Shown piece after piece: positions 18,448-26,467 of a stretch of 64,000 nt of DNA (position 1 is the stretch's first letter; every line of letters begins with the position of its first letter). This DNA comes from Bifidobacterium olomucense. Its GTDB lineage: Bacteria; Actinomycetota; Actinomycetes; Actinomycetales; Bifidobacteriaceae. Position numbers and translations under genes: made by a program. The stretch spans positions 186,001-250,000 of the forward strand of contig NZ_JAAIIG010000002.1 of assembly GCF_012932375.1 (NCBI RefSeq), given 5' to 3'. The notes beneath the pieces were generated by a model. The model had not been told where the DNA came from, did no database searches, and was given only the letters and a program-made list of their open reading frames with translations.

Positions 18448-20225
18448 GCACGCCACAGCAGCCGCAGCAGCCTCCATATCCGCCATTCGATTCGCAACAG
18501 CACAGTCCAGATGAACAACGCTATGGACAACCGTCTGCCCCGTACCCCGCTCCCCCATATTACGGACAACCGTCCGGACCCGAATCACGCCTTGCACCAG
18601 CACCTCCTACACCGCAGCGCAACAAGATGCCGACATGGTTGGTGATACTCATCACGGTGATGGTGGCCATCGCACTCAACATCGGTATTCTGGTAGGCAT
18701 CGGTCGGGGTATTGCCACTTTGGTCCAGACCGCAGGTAGTAGCCGTCACGACGATTACGGCCCCCATGCAAGACAATCCAACCCACAGCCCTCAGCACGC
18801 CCTGATTCAGTCAGCGCCGCGTTCGACTCGTACTATACGCAGCAATACACATGGACATCATGCGATCAGGGTGATGCCTGTACCACGATCAAAGCGCCGT
18901 CCAACTGGTCCGACCCCTCATCCGAAACCATCAAACTGCATTTGGCCGTTCACTACGCCGAAGGCGATGATTCCAAAGGATATCTGTTCATCAATCCCGG
19001 CGGCCCGGGCGCTTCAGGCGCGGACTGGCTGAAGGATTTCATCGAGTACACCGCCACCGATGATCTGCGCGAAGACTACGACATCATCGGCTTCGATCCA
19101 CGTGGCGTAGCCGATTCCGCACCCATCAGCTGCGGTGACGATTCCCAATTGCTGAATCGGTATTTTCTCGCCGATCCGATCACCTCAGACAACCTTGATT
19201 CCAGCCGTAAGCTCGCGAACACGTTCGCCGATTCATGCCGGGAGCACAGCGGCACCATCATCGACCACGTGGACACACAGTCCGTAGCCCACGATCTGGA
19301 TCTGATGCGTGCGCTTATGGGCGAGGACCAACTTGATTATCTCGGCTTTTCCTACGGCACCTACATCGGTTCCACGTATGCCGCCATGTTCCCGAAACAA
19401 ACTGGACGACTGGTGCTCGATGGCGCTATCGATCCACAGGAGGATGCCACCACCTCCATTGTGAAACAGGCTGTAGGATTCGAAAACGCACTGGCCACAT
19501 ATCTTGCCGATTGCATCGACAACGATGATTCCTGCCCGTTCACCGGCATGAAGACGAGTGACGCGACCACGATCATTCAGTCATGGCTGACACGGGCGGA
19601 CACCGACCCTTGGCCCACCTCCACAAGCCAAACGGTGAACGGCATCACCATGATGTACGGCATCATCATGCCGCTCTACTCCCAAGATAATTGGCCGTAC
19701 CTCACCCAAGCATTCCAAGAACTCAAAGACACCGGCAAAGCGGACACCATGCTGCTCTTGGCGGATGCCTATCTTGGACGCAATGAAGATGGCATCTATA
19801 CCGACAATTCGATGGAAGCCAATCTGGCGGTCAATTGCTTGGATGACCCGCCCACCTCGGATATGAGCAAGCAGACGGCCATCGCCAAGGAGCTCAAGGA
19901 GAAGTCTCCTACTTTCGGCCGATTCATGGCATACGGCAACATCGGTTGCGAAGCCTTGCAACAGGATCGTTCCCAAATCAAGCAGCTGGACTATTCCGCA
20001 CCCGGAGCCTCGCCGATTCTCGTGGTGGGCACTACAGGAGACCCCGCCACGCCTTATCAGTCTGCGGTGAATTTGGCGAAACTGCTGCAGTCCGGCGTGC
20101 TGCTCACCTACAAGGGCGAGGGACATACCGCCTACGAGTATACGAACTCCTGTGTGGCCGATATCGTGGATGATTATCTGATTGACGGCGAAGTGCCCAG
20201 CAGCGATGCGACTTGCGGACGATAG
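18444..20225 (+). CDS. Membrane-anchored or secreted alpha/beta hydrolase, TAP-like peptidase
   Basis: A 593-residue protein. A Pro/Gln-rich cytoplasmic tail (residues 1-55) precedes one hydrophobic segment (MPTWLVILITVMVAIALNIG), which anchors or exports it. The outer part is an alpha/beta hydrolase: oxyanion region NPGGPGASG, nucleophile GFSYG, Asp in GTTGDPATPYQ and His in YKGEGHTAY, plus the C-terminal TAP-like domain. Relatives include Streptomyces tripeptidyl aminopeptidases, so cleavage of N-terminal peptides outside the cell is the likely role. Translationally coupled to the DUF4153 gene. Confidence 0.85.
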   Translation: MSTPQQPQQPPYPPFDSQQHSPDEQRYGQPSAPYPAPPYYGQPSGPESRLAPAPPTPQRNKMPTWLVILITVMVAIALNIGILVGIGRGIATLVQTAGSSRHDDYGPHARQSNPQPSARPDSVSAAFDSYYTQQYTWTSCDQGDACTTIKAPSNWSDPSSETIKLHLAVHYAEGDDSKGYLFINPGGPGASGADWLKDFIEYTATDDLREDYDIIGFDPRGVADSAPISCGDDSQLLNRYFLADPITSDNLDSSRKLANTFADSCREHSGTIIDHVDTQSVAHDLDLMRALMGEDQLDYLGFSYGTYIGSTYAAMFPKQTGRLVLDGAIDPQEDATTSIVKQAVGFENALATYLADCIDNDDSCPFTGMKTSDATTIIQSWLTRADTDPWPTSTSQTVNGITMMYGIIMPLYSQDNWPYLTQAFQELKDTGKADTMLLLADAYLGRNEDGIYTDNSMEANLAVNCLDDPPTSDMSKQTAIAKELKEKSPTFGRFMAYGNIGCEALQQDRSQIKQLDYSAPGASPILVVGTTGDPATPYQSAVNLAKLLQSGVLLTYKGEGHTAYEYTNSCVADIVDDYLIDGEVPSSDATCGR

Positions 20226-20233
20226 CTATCGGC

Positions 20234-20267
20234 GGGGGCGGACCATGCCCATGCATGATCCGCCCCC
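20234..20267. terminator. Hairpin between convergent hydrolase and parE genes
   Basis: GGGGGCGGA pairs with TCCGCCCCC around a loop that itself contains CATG repeats. It can serve both convergent genes. No long T run follows on either strand. Confidence 0.6.
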
Positions 20268-20290
20268 ATATCCGTATTACGCGTCAATCA

Positions 20291-22663
20291 TCACGTATCG
20301 ATCTTTGAACGGTCGAAATCGTCCGCATTGTCCACGATGAACTGTTTGCGTGGAGGCACCTCGTCGCCCATCAGCAACGAGAAAATCTCACTGGCTTGGG
20401 CGGCGTCTTCCATACGGATACGGCGAAGCATGCGCGTGCGCGGATCCATGGTGGTATCCGCCAGTTGGTCGGCGTCCATCTCACCCAGGCCCTTATAGCG
20501 CTGAATGTCATCCGCGTAGCCGATATGCTTGCGATCCAATTCGGCCAGTTTGCCCGCCAACTCATCATCGGAATACGTATAAATGTATTCCCCCTTGTGT
20601 GATCCGGTCAGCGCGATGCGGTGCAATGGCGGCACGGCCGCATACACGTATCCGTGCTCGATCAGCGGACGCATATACCGGTAGAACAGCGTGAGCAACA
20701 AGATGCGGATATGGGCACCATCCACATCGGCATCGGTCATCATAATGATCTTGTGATAGCGTGACTGCTCAATGTCGAAGCTTTGGCCGGAACCGGCTCC
20801 CACCACCTGAATGATGGCGGCGCATTCCTTGTTGGCCAGCATCTGCGTTATGGACGCCTTCTGCACATTGAGAATCTTGCCTCGAATCGGCAGCAGCGCT
20901 TGGAATCCGGCGTTGCGCGCAGCCTTGGCCGTACCGAGTGCGGAATCACCCTCCACGATGAACAGTTCGGCCACATCATCATTGCCCGGCTGGCAATCGG
21001 AAAGCTTGGCCGGCATGGATGCGGATTCGAGCGCGTTCTTGCGGCGCGTAACTTCTTTGGCCTTACGCGACTGGATACGGGCGTGCATCTCGCCCACGAT
21101 CTTCTCCAGTACGCGGGCTGACTGGTCCTTGTATCCGCGCTTGGAGCCGGTGATCATCTCGCCGAATTGCTTGTCGGTGAGTCTGGTGACGATCGGCTTG
21201 ACCTGGGCGGTGCCGAGCACGTCCTTGGTCTGACCTTGGAACTGTGGCTCAGCCACACGGGCAGTGACTACAGCTACCAGACCGGCCTGGATGTCATCGC
21301 GTTCCACCCTGATGGCGGAATCCTTGAGATTCACCTTCAGCTTACGGGCGTTGTCTTCCACGGCTTTGCGAATCTGCTTGGTGATGGCATTCATAAAACC
21401 ATCCACGTGAGTACCGCCGCCGGGCGTTTCCACGATGTTCACGAAGCTGCGAATCACCGTATCGTATCCGTTCACCCATCGAAGGGCGATGTCGATGCCG
21501 CAGGTGCGTTCGATTTCCTGAGCATGCAATTCGCCGCCAGCGCCTACTGCCTGAGTCTCCTCTTTGTAGACGCCTTCACCTTGAATGTGCCAGATATCGG
21601 AAACCGGCTCGCCATGAGAAAGGAAGTCCACGAAATCCTTCACGCCGCCGGTGTGCAGGAATTCCACAGTGCGAGGATGGGCAGGCTGCTCACCGAACGC
21701 GCCATCGACCATGGGAGCCTCGGCAGTAGGGGTGAAATCCTCTTCGGCAGATATTGCCGAGGCCGGGGATGCGGAACGAACGTCATTGCCCACAGCAACG
21801 AAACCGGCCAGCGGATCGTCCGATTCCTCCGATGCTCCGGATTCAGCCTGCGTCTCGGTCGAAATCGACGCATCCTGCACGGTCGATGAGGATTCGAAGT
21901 CCTGTGCAGTGTCCAGAACAGAGGTACTGCCGGAACCGTCATGCGCCGCTTCCGGCACATTCTCGTCTACAATCGTGATCTTCAATCCAGGGACCAAGAA
22001 ACTGGTCTGGCGCACACGATCGACAAGCTGCTCGTATGAGAAAGCGGCCGTCTTGTTAAAAATCTCCGGATCATACCAGTAACGGATACGCGTACCGGTG
22101 GTTTTGGGACTTACCGAACCGATGATTTCCAATTCGGTGGGGCGGTTCTTGCGCGTGCGCTTGAACGGAGCATCAGGCGATGGATTGGATGGATCGGCAT
22201 CCGTATACACACCGGGATGACCTTGGTGGAACGCCATATGGTGGGTTTTGCCGTCTCGATCCACCTCGACGTCCAATCGGGAGCTCAAAGCATTGACCAC
22301 CGAGGAGCCCACACCATGCAAGCCGCCGACGGCGTTGTATGAGGAATTGCCGAATTTTGCACCGGCATGCAGTTTGGTGAGCACCACTTCCACACCGGAC
22401 AGACCGGTTTTGGGCTCCTTGTCGACCGGAATGCCACGTCCATTATCCGCGACTTCCACTGAGCCGTCGGTGTGCAGGGTGACGACGATATTGTTGCAAT
22501 ATCCGGCTAGGGCTTCATCCACCGAATTGTCGATGATTTCCCACAGGCAGTGCATAAGACCCTGCGAGTCGGTGGTGCCGATATACATGCCCGGACGCTT
22601 ACGTACCGCATCCAAACCTTCGAGGACGGCAAGATCCTTCGCGCCGTATTCTTCTGTGGCCAT
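20291..22663 (-). CDS. parE: DNA topoisomerase IV subunit B
   Basis: A 790-residue type IIA topoisomerase ATPase subunit. GHKL ATPase: EGLDAVRKRPGMYIG, EIIDNSVDEALAGYC, DNGRGIPVD, GLHGVGSSVVNALS. TOPRIM: LFIVEGDSALGTAK and the MMTDADVDGAHIR metal site. It partners with a ParC/GyrA-like subunit not in the window to decatenate chromosomes. ParE is preferred over GyrB because the gene sits beside sigA rather than dnaA-recF, but this is contextual. Odd: about 95 acidic, Ser/Ala-rich residues (around 233-330) are inserted where the transducer domain begins. Confidence 0.85.
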   Translation of the reverse strand: MATEEYGAKDLAVLEGLDAVRKRPGMYIGTTDSQGLMHCLWEIIDNSVDEALAGYCNNIVVTLHTDGSVEVADNGRGIPVDKEPKTGLSGVEVVLTKLHAGAKFGNSSYNAVGGLHGVGSSVVNALSSRLDVEVDRDGKTHHMAFHQGHPGVYTDADPSNPSPDAPFKRTRKNRPTELEIIGSVSPKTTGTRIRYWYDPEIFNKTAAFSYEQLVDRVRQTSFLVPGLKITIVDENVPEAAHDGSGSTSVLDTAQDFESSSTVQDASISTETQAESGASEESDDPLAGFVAVGNDVRSASPASAISAEEDFTPTAEAPMVDGAFGEQPAHPRTVEFLHTGGVKDFVDFLSHGEPVSDIWHIQGEGVYKEETQAVGAGGELHAQEIERTCGIDIALRWVNGYDTVIRSFVNIVETPGGGTHVDGFMNAITKQIRKAVEDNARKLKVNLKDSAIRVERDDIQAGLVAVVTARVAEPQFQGQTKDVLGTAQVKPIVTRLTDKQFGEMITGSKRGYKDQSARVLEKIVGEMHARIQSRKAKEVTRRKNALESASMPAKLSDCQPGNDDVAELFIVEGDSALGTAKAARNAGFQALLPIRGKILNVQKASITQMLANKECAAIIQVVGAGSGQSFDIEQSRYHKIIMMTDADVDGAHIRILLLTLFYRYMRPLIEHGYVYAAVPPLHRIALTGSHKGEYIYTYSDDELAGKLAELDRKHIGYADDIQRYKGLGEMDADQLADTTMDPRTRMLRRIRMEDAAQASEIFSLLMGDEVPPRKQFIVDNADDFDRSKIDT

Positions 22664-22690
22664 AAATCCTTATATTCTCTCTAATACCAT

Positions 22691-22722
22691 CTTGGCTCCC
22701 CTCTTGAGGGAGGAGAGCCAAG
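22691..22722 (-). terminator. Terminator-like hairpin after sigA
   Basis: CTTGGCTC and GAGCCAAG form an 8-base outer stem with further CCTC/GAGG pairing inside, between the sigA stop and the parE start. There is no strong T tract, so read-through into parE is possible. Confidence 0.5.
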
Positions 22723-22729
22723 CAGCCGA

Positions 22730-24127
22730 TCACTGATCCAAGAAGTCACGCAGCGTCTGCGAACGAGACGGGTGGCGCAACTTGGACATGGTCTTGGATT
22801 CGATCTGACGGATACGTTCACGGGTTACGCCATACACTCGACCGATATCGTCCAGTGTCTTGGGCTGCCCATCCTCAAGGCCGTAACGCATCTTAATGAC
22901 ACCGGCCTCACGCGGAGACAAGGTTTCCAACACCTGCTTGAACTGTTCCTGCAACAGGGAGAAAGCCACGGCGTCGGACGGCGCGATGGCATCGGTGTCT
23001 TCGATCAGATCACCGAACTCGGAATCGCCATCCTCACCAAGCGGGGTATGCAGGGAGATCGGTTCGCGACCATACTTCTGCACTTCCTGCACCTTCTCCA
23101 CCGGCATATCCAGCTCACGGGCCAGCTCATCCGGCGTAGGCTCACGGCCAAGGTCCTGCAGCATCTGGCGCTGCACACGGGAAAGCTTGTTGATGACTTC
23201 CACCATGTGCACGGGCACGCGAATGGTGCGTGCCTGATCGGCCATGGCTCGGGTGATGGCCTGACGGATCCACCAAGTTGCGTAGGTGGAGAACTTGAAG
23301 CCCTTCTTCCAATCGAACTTCTCCACGGCGCGGATAAGACCCAGATTGCCTTCCTGGATCAGGTCGAGGAACAGCATGCCACGGCCCGTGTAACGCTTGG
23401 CCAGCGAGACCACAAGTCGCAGGTTGGCTTCCAGCAGATGGTCCTTGGCCTTCTTGCCGTCGGCGGCAGCCCACTTGAGCTCACGCTTGCGCTTGAACTC
23501 CATGCCTTCGGACTGGGTGTCCAGCAGGTGCTGAGCGTAGAGGCCCGCCTCGATGCGCTCGGAAAGATCCACCTCCTGTTCGGCATTCAGCAGGCTCACG
23601 CGACCGATCTGCTTGAGATAGTCCTTGACTGGATCGGCAGTGGCGCCGGCGGCGATCACACGACGCTTCGGATTGCCGGCGGGGATGATGTTCTCATCGT
23701 CATCATCCGTATCGGAGACCACGTAAGCGCCTTTTTCCTTAGGAGCCTCAGGCGCCTTGGGAGCATCCTCGTCTTCGTCGTCATCCTCAACGTCTTCGTC
23801 GTCATCCTCGGACTCGTCCAGGTCATCGACGTCATCCACATCGTCGATGTCCTCGTCCAGGTCATCGACGTCAAGGTCCTCGTCATCTACCTGAGCGTCC
23901 TCGTCAAGGTCGTCCTCGCTCTCGTCGAGCACATCCTTAAGCGCCTCATCGTCCTGGGTCTTCTTCGCGGCAGACTTACGCGTCGTCTTCTTCGCAGTCT
24001 TTTCGGCGGACTTCTTCCTCGCAGCGGTTTTACGTGCGGATGTCGAAGCGCTGGCCTTCTTCTTGCTGTCGGTCTCCTCGCTGGACTCGACCGTCTGCTT
24101 GGTTGCCGTCGTTTCCTTCGTGGCCAA
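22730..24127 (-). CDS. sigA: Primary RNA polymerase sigma factor SigA/HrdB
   Basis: A 465-residue housekeeping sigma factor. Start is TTG 24125-24127: a strong AGAAGGAG site lies 5 bases upstream and the protein then begins ATKETTATK, while no ATG fits. Residues 1-62 are Lys/Ala/Thr-rich and about 64-140 are almost all Asp/Glu. Region 1.2 starts near [16 protein letters not shown], region 2 holds [17 protein letters not shown] and [15 protein letters not shown], and region 4 holds [19 protein letters not shown]. It directs core RNA polymerase to TTGACA/TATAAT promoters. A good promoter lies upstream. Confidence 0.95.
   Translation of the reverse strand: MATKETTATKQTVESSEETDSKKKASASTSARKTAARKKSAEKTAKKTTRKSAAKKTQDDEALKDVLDESEDDLDEDAQVDDEDLDVDDLDEDIDDVDDVDDLDESEDDDEDVEDDDEDEDAPKAPEAPKEKGAYVVSDTDDDDENIIPAGNPKRRVIAAGATADPVKDYLKQIGRVSLLNAEQEVDLSERIEAGLYAQHLLDTQSEGMEFKRKRELKWAAADGKKAKDHLLEANLRLVVSLAKRYTGRGMLFLDLIQEGNLGLIRAVEKFDWKKGFKFSTYATWWIRQAITRAMADQARTIRVPVHMVEVINKLSRVQRQMLQDLGREPTPDELARELDMPVEKVQEVQKYGREPISLHTPLGEDGDSEFGDLIEDTDAIAPSDAVAFSLLQEQFKQVLETLSPREAGVIKMRYGLEDGQPKTLDDIGRVYGVTRERIRQIESKTMSKLRHPSRSQTLRDFLDQ
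23813..23873. repeat. Direct 22-base repeat in the acidic part of sigA
   Basis: An identical 22-base stretch occurs at 23813-23834 and 23852-23873, 39 bases apart, within a longer run of near-repeats of GTCATC/GTCGTC. It encodes part of the Asp-rich region and could vary in copy number by slippage. Confidence 0.8.
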
Positions 24128-24158
24128 AACTGCTCCTTCTGATCTCTTGCCGTTGGCA

Positions 24159-24187
24159 CGTATACCACAAGGGCACACTTCTGGCAA
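24159..24187 (-). promoter_or_regulatory. sigA promoter
   Basis: On the minus strand TTGCCA (24182-24187), 17 bases and TATACG (24159-24164) give well-spaced -35 and -10 elements, 31 bases before the TTG start. Confidence 0.65.
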
Positions 24188-24306
24188 GGGCAAATCGTCA
24201 ACTATGCGAGTAAACCACCTTCCGAGGACGATTATTCCCGTATCGGCCAGAAATCGTGTTGGAACAACCCGGTTTTGCTCAAGGCCAGACACGACCGTCG
24301 GCCGTG

Positions 24307-24984
24307 TCATTCCAACGGCATGGCACTTTTTCTGGAACACCATGCAGGTCTGACTCCACGTTCGCTGGCCGAGAACACCATTGCCGCCAACGAACATTCC
24401 TGATCAAGCAGGAGGCACTGCAACGCATATGCCGTTGATTCCGCATCCCCCAACCACCATAGGGCATATGCGATCACCGCCAACGGCTGAATACAGGCGG
24501 GAGCAAACGGATAGGCATGCACCATCTCGAATAGCATCGCCACTCCCCGACGGCATCGCTGCTCATCCGGTCTGATCGCCTCATTCTCAAAGGCCTCGGT
24601 CAGCAGTTGCCCCATCCGTTTTTTCGTGCGTGCCGCGTGCGGTCGTGTGGCGAAATCCATAAGCTGGGCTCGTGGGCAATGTTGTTCATCAGTCACCAGA
24701 GAAAGGATGAGCGCGTCACGAATCGACAGCGTTTCCTGCATGCCCACTACGAATGCTTCCATTACATCCGCGCTCAAGAGGATGCCATCTTGTCCGAGAC
24801 CTTCCAGCCAGTCGTCAAGCGGCTGGGAAATCCATTCCTCGTTGGCCCTACGTATGCCCCGGGCCAGGCGGTTGTTGTGAAATGCCTCGGCTTTCATCGC
24901 GAGACGCTCCATCGTGCACTGGTCTTCATAGTCCGGCTGCCATTGTTCCTCGACCGAGGGCGCCGCATATCGTTCGGCATACAT
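24307..24984 (-). CDS. DUF4192-family protein
   Basis: A 225-residue cytoplasmic protein without signal or membrane segment. The C-terminal part ([22 protein letters not shown] through CSLAAMVF) has the alanine-rich helical pattern of actinobacterial DUF4192 proteins, whose function is unknown. Start ATG 24982-24984 follows AAGGAGG, the best ribosome site in the area. It is on the same strand as sigA, 179 bases upstream, and sigA has its own promoter in that gap. Divergent from the polyprenyl synthase gene. Confidence 0.65.
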   Translation of the reverse strand: MYAERYAAPSVEEQWQPDYEDQCTMERLAMKAEAFHNNRLARGIRRANEEWISQPLDDWLEGLGQDGILLSADVMEAFVVGMQETLSIRDALILSLVTDEQHCPRAQLMDFATRPHAARTKKRMGQLLTEAFENEAIRPDEQRCRRGVAMLFEMVHAYPFAPACIQPLAVIAYALWWLGDAESTAYALQCLLLDQECSLAAMVFSASERGVRPAWCSRKSAMPLE

Positions 24985-25148
24985 AATCGTCCTCCTTGAC
25001 TGGTTGTCGCGCGCTCTTGCATCGCATTCGATTCGCGCCACGCCGCCGGCTGCGGCATTGACTCTCCACTATGCACGATTGCCGCCTCGCATCGAGGGGA
25101 AAACGGCCTATGTGGAGCGAGCTTCGCATCCTTGCCATTCCAATGTTC

Positions 25149-25177
25149 TTGTGTTCTTCAAAACCTGTGGATAAGTT
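25149..25177 (+). promoter_or_regulatory. Promoter of the polyprenyl synthase gene, overlapped by a DnaA box
   Basis: TTGTGT (25149-25154), 17 bases, TAAGTT (25172-25177), then 7 bases to the ATG at 25185 without a Shine-Dalgarno: a leaderless pattern. A perfect DnaA box TGTGGATAA (25166-25174) overlaps the -10, and TGTGGACAA (25186-25194), one mismatch, overlaps the start codon. Confidence 0.55.
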
Positions 25178-25184
25178 ATTAGGC

Positions 25185-26267
25185 ATGTGGACAACAACTT
25201 GCGATCGCGAAACCATCGAACCGCGCATCCGTCAGCTTGCTCTCGAAACGGTTGCCGCCCCGGCTACCGATGTGGTGAGCCCGGCCGTGCAACCGGTATT
25301 GGATAAGGTCATCGATCAGGCCGCAACCTCCAGCGAGGGAGGCAAACGTCTTCGCGCATTATTGGCCATGGCCGCATTCGATGCCATAGCGGAGCCTACC
25401 CAGACCGGACAGCGCACCGCCATGCTCGATCTGGCTTGCGCCATAGAAATCTTTCAGACCGCAGCCTTGGTTCATGACGACATCATCGATGAATCCGATT
25501 TGCGGCGCGGCAGGCCTTCAGCGCATCGTGCGCTCGAACTGGCGGTTGGCAACAATGTCATCGGCCGAGGATTGGGACTCATGCTGGGCGACATTCTGGC
25601 CACCGTATGCATCGAGATCGCCCGCCGCGCCGCCCGGCAGCTGTGCAACACCGATGCCATAGACGAAGCGTTCCTCACCATGCAACATGAGGTCGAAATC
25701 GGACAGGTACTTGATCTTGGCGTCGAGATGACTCCGCTTACCGACCCTGAGGCATTGGCGGATGCTTCATTGAACGTGTTTCGCTGGAAAACCGCCAGCT
25801 ACACCACCATCGCCCCGTTGCTGCTCGCGTTCCTGGCCTGCGGAGTCGATCCGGACAAGGCGCGTAGCCAGGCCATGGCCATCGGCCGTCCGCTCGGACT
25901 CGCCTTCCAGCTCGCGGATGACCTGATCGATGTCGTCGGCTCCAGCAGCAATACCGGCAAGCCCGTCGGAGGCGATATCCGCGAAGGCAAGCGCACCGTG
26001 CTGCTGGCCGATGCGCTAACTGCGGCCGGCGACGCGGACAGCCATGAGCTCATCGCCATGTTCGAAGCCGAGCGACGCGATGAATCGCAAGTGTCTCGCG
26101 CCATCAGCTTGTTCCACAGCACCGGTGCCATCGACCGTTCCAAACAACGCATCAGCGCACTGTGGCAGCAGACCCGGCAAGCCCTCGACGAGCTGAATCT
26201 TGATTCCGGTGCACGCCGACGACTTGCCGAGGCTTGCGCGCAGTTTATTCCTCAGGAATTGCGATAG
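25185..26267 (+). CDS. Trans-polyprenyl diphosphate synthase
   Basis: A 360-residue all-alpha prenyltransferase that condenses isopentenyl diphosphate with allylic diphosphates. The first Asp-rich motif is HDDIIDESDLRRGRPSAH, the second is QLADDLIDVVG, and GGKRLRALL is the upstream Lys/Arg site. The residues four and five before the first DD are Ala, small side chains that in this family go with longer products than farnesyl diphosphate; chain length is otherwise unknown. Start ATG 25185 fits a leaderless promoter. No quinone biosynthesis genes are nearby. Followed by the PASTA kinase gene on the same strand. Confidence 0.87.
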   Translation: MWTTTCDRETIEPRIRQLALETVAAPATDVVSPAVQPVLDKVIDQAATSSEGGKRLRALLAMAAFDAIAEPTQTGQRTAMLDLACAIEIFQTAALVHDDIIDESDLRRGRPSAHRALELAVGNNVIGRGLGLMLGDILATVCIEIARRAARQLCNTDAIDEAFLTMQHEVEIGQVLDLGVEMTPLTDPEALADASLNVFRWKTASYTTIAPLLLAFLACGVDPDKARSQAMAIGRPLGLAFQLADDLIDVVGSSSNTGKPVGGDIREGKRTVLLADALTAAGDADSHELIAMFEAERRDESQVSRAISLFHSTGAIDRSKQRISALWQQTRQALDELNLDSGARRRLAEACAQFIPQELR

Positions 26268-26418
26268 CCGCGTGAAATCACGAGAAAGCATCGTCGTGAT
26301 ACGGAGTAGTTCGTAGGGCGAAGACACGCAACAATCGTCTCCGCCCGCCCGGTTCTTTTCACAGGTCGTCCCTATCCTTCCTCATCCGGAAGTCCTCGTC
26401 CGCGTAGCCGGGCCAATG

Positions 26419-26442
26419 TAGACTGAACGATGTCTAGACATC
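26419..26442 (+). promoter_or_regulatory. TAGACT -10 and perfect palindrome GATGTCTAGACATC before pknB
   Basis: A 14-base perfect palindrome (26429-26442) begins 5 bases after a TAGACT -10-like element (26419-26424), so it would cover the transcription start. It may be an operator for the kinase gene. The -35 is weak. Confidence 0.45.
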
Positions 26443-26467
26443 ATCAAAGGAACCGTGCAGAACAACC

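Noticed and set aside
18444..20225. Lysosomal-type or ordinary esterase for the alpha/beta hydrolase
   Set aside because: The TAP-like C-terminal domain and length fit the tripeptidyl aminopeptidase group better.
22772..24142. A 456-codon open frame opposite sigA
   Set aside because: Antisense of the sigma factor; its Val/Ile-rich part is just the reverse of the Asp repeats.
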